DNA of 64,000 nt, from assembly GCA_039602395.1 (NCBI GenBank), contig JBCNJP010000025.1, positions 104,398,124-104,462,123 on the forward strand. The letters are read 5' to 3'. This document shows, piece by piece, positions 48,880 to 59,060 of this stretch. This DNA is from Deinandra increscens subsp. villosa. Its lineage: Eukaryota > Streptophyta > Magnoliopsida > Asterales > Asteraceae. A model generated the notes under the pieces. The model saw only the letters and a program-made list of their open reading frames with translations. It was not told the DNA's origin and did not search any database. The first letter of the stretch is position 1; each line of letters begins with the position of its first letter. Made by a program: the position numbers and the translations under genes.

Positions 48880-49172
48880 CTGATAAGACTGTCACCCGCA
48901 GTTAGGAGGTGCAAGCTAGGGTTTCTGTGGGGTTATCCCGCAGTTGGAAAGTGCGGTTGGGGCCCACCCTGTCCGGTTTACTCAGTCCCGCAGTTGGGAA
49001 GTGCGGTTGGGACCCACCTTTTTTCGTTCGTTGCAGCTCATCAATCCGAGCCACTCCCGAGCCTAATCCCCGCACTTGGGAAGTGCGGGATATCCTTTTT
49101 TGAAAGAAAAAAAAATCGGTCTCCTATTTTTGTTACAAACTTGTATATTTCTACTATTCTTAAAAAAAATTC
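48880..49172 (-). repeat. Right terminal inverted repeat with four hairpin units
   Basis: Units CCCGCAGTTAGGAGGTGC, CCCGCAGTTGGAAAGTGCGG, CCCGCAGTTGGGAAGTGCGG and CCGCACTTGGGAAGTGCGGG occur near 48896, 48938, 48987 and 49066, inverted relative to the left end. The outermost again is a full palindrome. Confidence 0.8.
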
Positions 49173-49181
49173 CAAAATATT

Positions 49182-49768
49182 CCTATGTGTATGTAAGTAA
49201 GAAACTATCAAACAACAAACAGTTACATAAGTAACATGTCTATAATAACGAACCATTATATATAACCGTGCACCCAATAAGTAAAAAAATCATTTTTTAT
49301 ATAATATACACTTTTATTGTATTACTTTCTCAATAGTCACATCTTGTGGGGTGTACTTCACGAGTAAGGAGCTTTGCCCTTAAAACTAGAGGTGCACAAA
49401 CTGGTTTTTTCTCTAACCAAATCCGGTTTGGGTTAACTTCTGGTCGTAACCAGTCATTCAAGAAACTAGTTCGGTTCCTAACCGATGAAAACCAGTTAAC
49501 CGGTTTGAGCTGTTTTTTTTTTTTTTTTTTTTTTTTTGCAACAGATCACTGAAAAAACGGTTTTGTAACCTGTTAGGAGCCAGAGAAGGGTAATTGATGT
49601 GTAACGACTAACGAGTAGTCTGGGTTTGCTACTAAAAAAAATTGCAAGCTAGCATCAACACTTATAATTAGTCCAAAATCTTTATAGAAATACAAGTCAC
49701 CAACAAACAACATCCCAATCACACGAAAACTTTAGAAATCTTGAATTAAAATAGAATAGGAACCTGGT
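49182..49768. other. Region between the MULE and the GluRS gene, repeat-like
   Basis: A block at 49385-49560 with AACCGGTT-type words (CCAAATCCGGTTTGGG, CCAGTTAACCGGTTTG) and a T23 run at 49511-49536 looks like a non-autonomous repeat. 49690-49768 is probably the GluRS 3' UTR. Confidence 0.4.
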
Positions 49769-52700
49769 CTACCCCTTTGTGAGTTGCCTGCCATCTGGAA
49801 TAGAATAAAGTACAATAGGTTTTGAAGGCCTGATGAAAGGCACATCACATCTGAAGTAGCCTTTCCTCTCCAGCTGCAGTATGTCTCCACGCTTCAAATT
49901 TCGCATATTTGAATCCCCAAATGCTGCAATCTCTTTCTTAGTATTCGGGTTGACCACATCAACGAAATCCTCATCTTCATCCAGCTATACCATCAAACAC
50001 AAATTATATATTCAAACTCAGCTTATCATGTAAGAGATGCATGCACACAAAAAAGGATGGATTTCCGATAGGAGCTAAAGCACAGTAGAGAGAAATGGGT
50101 TTATGTGGTCCAGTGGCACAACTTCTAAAACTAAGATTAACACAATACATTGGAAACAACTATAAACTTTTGTTCAAACAGGTCAAGGGGGTGAGAATGA
50201 GAGTGCAGCCACATGTAGTAAGTTTACTTTCTCCCGTTTTGATAGTGTCAAATTGGTTGTCTAAGAAATATTTACTAACAAATCAATAATTGTAAAGAAA
50301 ACAGACCAAAATGTAACCGTATCATCCAATAATCCATGCCTTTCACTTGCTCTCAGAATCACAAAATATATCACATACCATGTTAAGTTGCCTAATTTCA
50401 AAGGTAGTAATTATATCAAATTACCCAACATATGCCATTATAACCTATACTCAAGTGTTTCCAACCTCCTACTGCATTATATTCAGTACACTTCACCAGT
50501 GGTTTTCATTACCATAATCAGCATATTAATCATTTATAAAGAAACAAAAAATCGAAGCTGAATGATATTTAGAGAGAATAAATAAGCTACAGATACAAAA
50601 ATAAAGAAAGGATTTGAGTATACCTTCTTTTTGGTTATTAGGTAGCCAAACTCCACAAGAGTTGATGGAACAAGTTCATCAATCTCAGGTAACCAAGTAA
50701 GTTTTAGCTTTGTGGTCTTAACAGATCCTTCAAGATGCAAGACCCCAATTAATTCACTCACACTTCCATCTGCCCCTTTGTTGATTTTTTTAATGATTGC
50801 ATTTCCCCAATCCATCAATGTAATTTCCTCATCAACTGATATGGCCGATGCATCTGCTTGTTCTAACCATATTTTTTTCGTGAAAGTGGTAGCCTTCTCA
50901 CCAGCACCCTCGTATTTCTTATGCTTTTGTACCACACGTACAAACGGATTCTCGGGCCCATTTAACAAAGTCAACAGCACACGGCCTTCTTCAACAATTG
51001 CAGTATGTCTGGGACAAACTGGATCAATTATTTTCTTATTGATGTTCCAGAGCTTATCCCATTCCATAAGATTCAGATTCTTTGATGCCCCCTATGAAAA
51101 TGAAATTAAAACAGACGTAAGCTCCAGCAACCAAAAAATTGTAAAAAAAATCTTATAAAATACCGTTTATATAAAAAATAAAATATTAATGTGGACCATA
51201 TCAGATATGCAAACATGAACAGAATGCCGTTTTAAACATTTGAACAGCTGTGAGTTTAATTGAAAGTTCTAAAATGTTTGTTAGCATAACCAGACATGGC
51301 AATTTCAACCAAGTTTGTTAACATTTGACCAGCTGTGAGTTTAATTGAAAGTTCTAAAAAGTTTGTTAGCATAACCAGACATGGCAATTTCAACCAAGGT
51401 ACTTATGTATGGTTGATTTGAGTGTCAAATGGGTCAAAAGTTCCCATGTAGAGCTTATAATAACGTATACACCTCCATTTTACTCAAAGACATAGATTTA
51501 ATAATAGCATAGTTTTAAAATCATATAAATCCAATATTTATTTATGAAAAAACATTAAAAGCATACAAAATAAGTGTTTGCTAGTCAACCTGTCAAGTGC
51601 ATTTTGAGCCATAATAGATACCCACTTTGACAATTTACCCAACCAGCCTATTTTGCCACCTACAAGCATGACCTACTTCAATACCCGTACATGATACCAA
51701 TATAAATGACATTTCTAGCTTCGAATAGTGATGATGTTTTTATATAACTTACTTGTTCAAGTATGAACTGTATTAATGCCTCGATTTGTAGACCTCTGCG
51801 CACGATTCCTTGAACAGTTGGAAAACGAGCATCATCCCACCCATCAACTTTTCCATTCTGAACAAACCATAGAAGCTTCCTTTTGCTAAGAAGTGTATAC
51901 ACCATATTTAACCTACTAAATTCATATATATGAACCTTCCTAAGCCCCATATCCTCCTGAATCCTATAATATTGAGCATTTCTATCATGATACTCACTAG
52001 ATCTAAGGGCATGTGTAATACCTTCAACAGAATCAACAAATGGGCATGCAAAATCATATGTTGGATATATTTTGTACTTTGATCCAATTCGGTGATGTGG
52101 GAGTGGATTGCAACGGTAGTAAACAGGATCCCTAAGTGACTTATTAGGATCTTGCATGTCCAACTTCCCTCTCAAACAGCACTGTAATCCTCTTTCAGAT
52201 CCAGAAATCATCTCTTTCCATAATCTCATGTTTTCATCAACACTATTGTTTCGACACTTCGAATCTATACCGTCCATTCGTTCTTTCTGCATTTGCTCAC
52301 GTGGGGTGTCGTCGATATATGCTTTTCCTTCTTTAATCATCTTTTCTGCCATTGCCATGAGTTGCGGGAAGTGATCGGAAGTATAAGTGACTTTTTCATA
52401 ATTAATACCCAGTGTCTTTATATCAATTAAAAGATTATCCACAAACTCATTGCTCTCTTTAGCAGGGTTTGTATCATCAAAACGCACGATTACTTTCCCG
52501 TTGTATCGTTGGGCAAAATACTGATTCATCAAAGCAGCCTTAGAATGGCCAATATGAAGATAACCACTTGGTTCCGGTGCAAATCTCAAACAAACTTTTC
52601 CCATTTCTGCATCAGGAAGATCTACTTCAGGCCGGCTCGAAACAGTTTGTTTGTTAGAACTCAGACCCTGTTCGATTTCTTTTGTTTTCGCAGGGGCGCT

Positions 52701-54171
52701 GTCCTTTTTCTTTGTATATGTCGCAGTTAGTTCACCCAAGAACACAGCATGCTCAGTGGAAACCATTTTGTACCACCTCACCAGATTTTGATACTTCTTT
52801 GACTTCATTAAGCTTTCCCATCTCTTCCCAGCCCCTGACAAAAATAAAACTTTAGCATTTATGGTACCAAACATAAACATATCACTAGAGGTGGTATATT
52901 GGACAAATTTACTTATGAAATTATTGATCTGGGATTCCAGGTATATCTGTAACAGGTCAAATGGGTAAAAGAAACATAAAATGAGGAGCAAGTAAACTTT
53001 AAAGTCGCCCAAAGTGTACTTTTTTATGCATAAAACCTCCCTACACCATTTTAATAATAAATAACAACTTGTTACAGAAACATTAGGGGGCACAACTAGA
53101 AAAGGTAACCTGCAAGATACGACCAGACAACAATATCTGCAACTGATAAACTTTGACCAACCAAGAAAGTGCGGTGCAGCAAGTAGCCATCAACATACTT
53201 GCATGCTCCCTCATATTCAGAACCAGAAGAAAATATAGATGCATACTCTAGCCACTCATCAATCTACAAAAATCAATAAAGGGTAAAGTAAGCTTTAAAG
53301 CAAAAGCACAAGCCCATCAATCTAAAAAGTCAACATTGTGCTTAAAATTGAAAAATAAACAAGATGCACCTGCCCAGTTTCAAATGCATCTCGCTGGTAC
53401 AAGCCGGGAATAGTTGTTGCCGTACGACCAAGATACCGAACAAGAACGTTTGCTCCATGTAACTTCATCCTATATTACAGTAACACCATTATTAGTCGTT
53501 CACCATGATTATCAACTTCAAAAACCTAAAATATACTTAACTTCACCTGTTCATCCAAGATCAGACCAATCCTAGGAAAATTGTCCCTTTTTTTTTACTT
53601 TAAATAGAAAATCCCAGAGTTCCTAATTTCTGAAGCTAATAATAATAATGATCTTTTTTAGTCTTTAAACATTAAATAAGTTTAGAACATATACTTCATG
53701 ACCTAATTGGCATAATTTTAGTTTAGCAGAACTTTAACCTAAACCCAAACAAACCCCAACGCTTTAAAAAAACCTCCAAACTTAACCTAACTTTGTCAAA
53801 TTGGATTAGAAATGACACTAACTGTCATTGACCAATGAAACGGTTAACAAACTGCTAGCAAAAGAACATCAAACAAAACCAAAATTGCCAATCAAACTGG
53901 TTGATAGGTTTTAGTTTCTGGCATTCAATAGTAAGTAAGTAAATATTACGTAGTAGTTCAGTTTTGCAAGGATTTGTGTAATGATAGCACGAAGAAAGCA
54001 GGAAACGAAAGGAATTTGTAATATGTACCCATTGGTTAGAACAAGGAGCGGCGGCGAGGTGGGCGCGAGAGTGGGATGGACGGTGAGGGTCACTTCAGCA
54101 AGGCTTGCGACTGCAAGGACGGACAACGGAGGGGTCTCATCGGAGGCGATTAGGAGCTTCAGCTCCGTCAT
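49769..54171 (-). CDS. Glutamyl-tRNA synthetase, cytosolic
   Basis: Exons 54171-54029, 53469-53370, 53263-53110, 52834-51753, 51091-50624 and 49984-49769 join in frame to 720 aa, matching the roughly 720 aa of plant cytosolic GluRS. The first 190 residues form the GST-like N-terminal domain (VLVRYLGRTATTIPGLYQRD; SLSVADIVVWSYLA). The class I core starts at about 215 with RFAPEPSGYLHIGHSKAALM (HIGH motif), followed by VRFDDTNPAKE. The KMSKS-type motif is VYTLLSKRKLLWFV, and GWDDARFPTVQGIVRRG follows. The beta-barrel anticodon-binding region contains LHLEGSVKTTKLKLTWLPE, and the C-terminus is DVPFIRPSKPIVLYSIPDG. It charges tRNA-Glu for cytosolic translation. Its start lies 85 bp from the end of a Helitron-like insertion. 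Confidence 0.96.
51236..51400. repeat. 85-bp tandem duplication in a GluRS intron
   Basis: ACATTTGAACAGCTGTGAGT at 51236 and ACATTTGACCAGCTGTGAGT at 51321 begin two near-identical 75-85-bp units ending GGCAATTTCAACCAAG. They lie inside the intron between exons 4 and 5 and do not touch splice sites. Confidence 0.9.
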
Positions 54172-54255
54172 CTGGAAGTACTACGAGTTGCGACTGCTCT
54201 CGCTCTCGATGGACTAGGGTTTTTTCCTTCCTTGTTACTCTTTCTTTTCTTTACT

Positions 54256-57150
54256 TCTACTATATAATATAACAAGATGGGTGACCCCCCCGCGCGTTGC
54301 CGCGGGGTTGAAATTGTAAACTAAGTTATAGTAAAAATTCATATAGTAAACATGACATACCTCAGTTTTAACAACCAAGAAAGAGAACAAAAATAAAAAA
54401 CCAAGAATACCCTATGAAATTATCATTACAACCAAGAAACATAGGCAAAAAAGATTAAAAAAAAGATGCAAGTTATAAAACTATTAGAAGAAAAGAAAAC
54501 GTCAAAACAAAAAATCTATCAAAGTGAGCTCAGATATACACTAAATTGATCATCATAGCCTTAGAGACTAAGATCAGACAGAAGGCTGCGGTCAAGCCCT
54601 CGGCTGCGATAAACAAAGTGTAAACCGCCACGCCGAAAAGACGACCGTCATAGCCAAAGAAGGAATCATCATTGCTCTATCCAAACAAAGCAAACTGAGA
54701 AAACTCATTATTGTCATATTTTGTTCGTCTAAAGCACAATCGTCGGATGATAACAAAAGTAAATAAGGCGGGCTAAAGCAAACATTTCTGGAATCACTTT
54801 ACACTCTATGCCAGTTGTCACAGAGGAGAGATGTGGATCTGCCATTACCCAGTTTGCAAACGATATAGTCTCTAATCTCATCTCTACACTCCAAAAACCT
54901 CTACCAGGCCCAACATTCAGAATCACTTGAAAGAAAATCCCAAAAGTTCTTACCTTTGAGCTTATAAACATGAACCCATTTGACCCACAAATTTTGTTTA
55001 TGAGTAGTTAAGTTCCATACATGCTTGGACATGAGAGCTTTGTTCTAACAGTCAAAGGCATCATACCAAGACCACCTTGAGCCTTTGAGACACAAACATC
55101 CTCTCATTTGACTAAAGAACCACCTCTTTTTAAATCACCATGGGGCTAAAGAAATTCCCTGCACAACCTTTCAATTTCATTAATAATACCAAAAGGTGGT
55201 ATAAAAACAGACACGTTAGCTCCTTTAATTGATAAAGAAGCTACCACATACATCATCTGCAAGATAAAAAGAAGCATTAGACACCGAAACAATCAACTTT
55301 GCATGTAAGCTCAGAAAAAAATTCATCATAGCTTCACACAAACCATGCCATCAAGTAAAAAAAAGCATTGTAATAGACTAAATGGTTTGGTAGAGTAATT
55401 AAAAGAAAACTATAGCAGTCCAGTATCACATGACAATCACAATTTTTTTCCTTTGAAGGCTCTAATAGCGCCGTAGCTCACAACCATCGACAACGCTGGC
55501 TTCCTTACTGAAAAGGTAAAACATAATAAATAAAGTAAGTTAACCTCTAAACACAACTAAAATAATTTTCAGATTTGTAAGGGCTCAGGAAATCATCATA
55601 GCCCCATAGACACTGTTACCGATCGGCAAAAGGGACGACAATGTAGAATTTCATCACAGCAGACCAAGTGAAACACATCATGAAGCCCAAGAAATAATCC
55701 AAAGGATGATAGAGTTTAGACTCAAAAAAGGTAACCGAATTCGTCATAGCCATTTGTTAATTCATGTTAATTCATGTAAAGCATCCAGAGTATGTTAGCG
55801 GTGGCGACACACCAAAGACAGGTGGCTACCAAACCGCCGACGTTCAGATCTGAAGAGCATAACATCCTGATAAGCATAACCAACCACATCATGAATGCAA
55901 CAAATTATCTCAAAGATGAAACGTTCGAGGCTCAGTAAAAATCATCATAGCCTTTCTTAAGTCATCGAAAGCATCCAGAGTACATTAGGGGGTGGCGACA
56001 CACCGGCGACCGGCGGCCACCAAACCACCATCATGTGAAAATAAAACCCCAAGGATAAAGGCTCAAATCTAAAGATCATCATAGCCAAGCATTAGCATCA
56101 TAAAATAACATCTGAAAATCTAAGGCATACAAATTGTCATAACCATGTTTCCAAGCATCGAAAGCTGCTACGCACCGGAGTACAGTAGCCTCAAAATCAC
56201 AGTGAAACCCACAAAAACGAAAGCCCAAATCGAAGAATGATTTACGTCTGCCTCTCAACATAGTCAATACTGCCAAAAAGAAAGAGAATTGGGTTTTTGA
56301 CTACTTTTTTCATCACAACCTATCTCCTTAGTAAACAAACAGATCTTGAAAAGACCGTAACATGAATCGTAAAAAAAAACCAAACAAAATGATATTCATC
56401 AAGTATCATCGTACAGTAGACATCAATATGAGATCTTTTAAAAAGAAACAGACAAAAATGGTGTTAATAAGCCCCAAACTAAACAACAAATCATAGTTGT
56501 TTCAGATCTGATCCAAAAACATCAAACGAAAATTATAAATCTACAATCATTGCCTTGAAGGCTCATGAAAACTCCATTATCACTGCCTGAAAGCTCGGAT
56601 GAAGAAAATCCGGCGAACGAATCACCGGCAAAAAACAGGATGGAATAAGCAAGTAATTATCGACCAGAATCACCTCGGAGGTAAGATCGATTGCTTTATT
56701 TCGTAAAGCCCCCACAAAATCAGCAACGTATCAGGCAAGAAACCGTCGTCGCTTCAACGCTACGACACGACGGGCTACGCTAGCTGTCGTTAACGGAGCA
56801 ATGACGGCGCCAGTCCGTCGCGAGACAGGACGCCGGAAAAAGAACACCGGCCTAGCCAACCAACACCATCCCATCGACAACCGGCACCATCGCCGTAGAT
56901 GAAACAGAAGAGAGACTGTTTTGTAGAGAGTAGAGAGAGGAAGATGAAGGGTGTCGTTCAAATCAATGTGAGAAAGGGAAATATATGTGGAGAATGAGAG
57001 AACACAGATTTGTAAAAACCAAGGCAGGAAAGTTAAGTGGAGAGGGGGGCAAATTGTAAACATGATGAAAGTTATGTGGTGAAAGTCTAAAGATAGTAAA
57101 GAATACTATTCACCACCAATTTCAATTGTATATATATATAATCAATTCGT
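54256..57150. mobile_element. Non-autonomous Helitron-like element
   Basis: TCTACTATATAATATAACAA at 54256 followed by CCCGCGCGTTGCCGCGGGG (54287-54305) is the 5' end type of many plant Helitrons. The interior has no Rep/helicase. It consists of diverged repeated phrases (CATCATAGCC at least seven times; GGTGGCGACACACC ... CACCAAACC twice; AAGCATCCAGAGTA twice). Short frames at 56079-56276 and 56731-57063 show no domain. The right end is placed only roughly, near the TATATATATA at 57130-57140. The interior may include captured gene pieces, but none was recognised. Confidence 0.6.
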
Positions 57151-58182
57151 CACAAGGATACTTTAGCTGTTTAGACTTCAGATTTTAGGCCCAAAGATCT
57201 TGGTTTTAAAACCGGATTCACGGACTCTAGATGGAGATTTTTTCTTGAGAAATAATCGGATTTTTTTTAGAGTTGAAGATAGATATAAAATGCAATGTCG
57301 CTAAGTCAAAACATTGATATCGTTTAAAAAAAGAAGTTTAGACTCTCGTTTCATTATGTCACATTTTTATCCATTATTCTCAATCATTCCCATGAACACC
57401 TTTTAGCTTAATGTTACACTTCTCACATGCACACCATTATTTTCGTACCATCATTTCTTTTCGGTAAAGTCCCACAAATGAATGTGTATGGAGAAGTAAA
57501 TTAAATTATAATTAGATATCATGGTTTTGAACCTAGTGAAGATAAGTAAAAGTATCCTTATTACTATATCTCGGGTGAATGTAGTATAATTTTCTCTGTT
57601 AGTTGTGTTGTTGTGCATACCTCTTAGGATTTTTACAAATGAGGTATTTATACTACATTTTAGGGTGAGTGGGTGACATAATCGTGATGAGAGATAACCG
57701 CCTCGATAGTGACTCTTTGCCCCTGATTGGTCGCTCTCATTCACATCTTTATAGTGGGATATGTGGCGGCATCGTATTAGAGGATCAAGGATATTATGTA
57801 TTCCCTTCCTGATATAATATACTAACCATAATGGTGAGGAACACGTAAGAGACACCTGACTAATCATCTTGACTTGTTTAGATGATTTTCGGACCGGGTC
57901 CAAACCGATCTGCCTAGTTGTATCTCTTCACCTAGCAACCATTCCCAGTTCAGAGTTAAGATTTTCAATTTCTTTTTTAAAGTAAACCCAGATTGTTGGT
58001 GTTCAAATTAATGAGGTAAAATTTTATCCAAAGTCTATAATTTGGGTTCATTGATGTTTGTCAATTTTCATCTCCAAGTTGGATAGTTTTGCTTCAGTTT
58101 TACCGAGTCCATAAGGGGCAATAGAATTTTAAAATTCGTCATGCTTATTTTGAATTTCATTTATTATTTTATATGAACATAG
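57151..58182. other. Intergenic up to the assembly gap
   Basis: 57690-57840 resembles the old gypsy leader at 16700-16850 (GGGATATGTGGCGG, GAGGATCAAGGATATTATG). A 150-codon minus-strand frame at 57451-57903 crosses this repeat and is not a gene. Confidence 0.4.
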
Positions 58183-58682
58183 NNNNNNNNNNNNNNNNNN
58201 NNNNNNNNNNNNNNNNNNNNNNNNNNNNNNNNNNNNNNNNNNNNNNNNNNNNNNNNNNNNNNNNNNNNNNNNNNNNNNNNNNNNNNNNNNNNNNNNNNNN
58301 NNNNNNNNNNNNNNNNNNNNNNNNNNNNNNNNNNNNNNNNNNNNNNNNNNNNNNNNNNNNNNNNNNNNNNNNNNNNNNNNNNNNNNNNNNNNNNNNNNNN
58401 NNNNNNNNNNNNNNNNNNNNNNNNNNNNNNNNNNNNNNNNNNNNNNNNNNNNNNNNNNNNNNNNNNNNNNNNNNNNNNNNNNNNNNNNNNNNNNNNNNNN
58501 NNNNNNNNNNNNNNNNNNNNNNNNNNNNNNNNNNNNNNNNNNNNNNNNNNNNNNNNNNNNNNNNNNNNNNNNNNNNNNNNNNNNNNNNNNNNNNNNNNNN
58601 NNNNNNNNNNNNNNNNNNNNNNNNNNNNNNNNNNNNNNNNNNNNNNNNNNNNNNNNNNNNNNNNNNNNNNNNNNNNNNNNNN
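58183..58682. other. Assembly gap (500 N)
   Basis: Exactly 500 unknown bases, probably a placeholder of arbitrary size. Sequence and distance across it are unknown. Confidence 0.99.
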
Positions 58683-59060
58683 GTTAAATTCATAAAATTT
58701 AAGATGTAGGGATAAATTCGTAAGTTTCAACAAACTACAGGACCATGCGTTTAATTTACTAATAATCTGCGGGAAGATCTTTTAGGGAAACCCCATTGGC
58801 AAGAAAAGGGTTTCCATATCTGGAAACATACACATAAAATCGAAGCACCCATACATAACCTTTTATTTCCTTTTAGTTTTATTTAAGAATTCGCCATTGT
58901 TTCAAGCTCAAATTTATGCTCACCAACTAAGCTTCAATCGAATTTGTGCTCAGATGATCAACGGGATCCGACTTCACGTTCCTATTGCAGAAAATGCTTG
59001 CGGTTCAGCTCCTGCACAAATTAACTTCAATTCGTAATCAAACACCTCCGTGCTCTCGCT
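58683..59060 (+). promoter_or_regulatory. Upstream region of the ABC1 kinase gene
   Basis: The likely 5' UTR lies around 58930-59060 (CAAGCTCAAATTTATGCTCA onward). Two upstream ATGs (58951, 58995) are out of frame with the kinase and would form short upstream reading frames. No TATA box was identified with confidence. Confidence 0.35.

Larger units (their letters stand above)
45754..49172 (+). mobile_element. MULE-like DNA transposon carrying a plant-mobile-domain gene
   Basis: 3,419 bp with a perfect 9-bp target duplication CAAAATATT (45745-45753 and 49173-49181), diagnostic of Mutator-like elements. Terminal inverted repeats of roughly 280 bp pair GAATTTTTTTCAAGAATAGT on the left with the complement of ACTATTCTTAAAAAAAATTC on the right, then CCGCACTTCCCAAGTGCGG blocks and GGCTCGGGAG. 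No MuDR-type transposase is present inside; the only gene is the PMD gene at 46287-48506. It is therefore non-autonomous unless the PMD protein itself contributes. Confidence 0.9.

Noticed and set aside
57451..57903. 150-codon minus-strand frame
   Set aside because: Overlaps a repeat shared with 16700-16850 and has no domain.
58164..58733. Long frames across 58183-58682
   Set aside because: They consist of unknown bases in an assembly gap.
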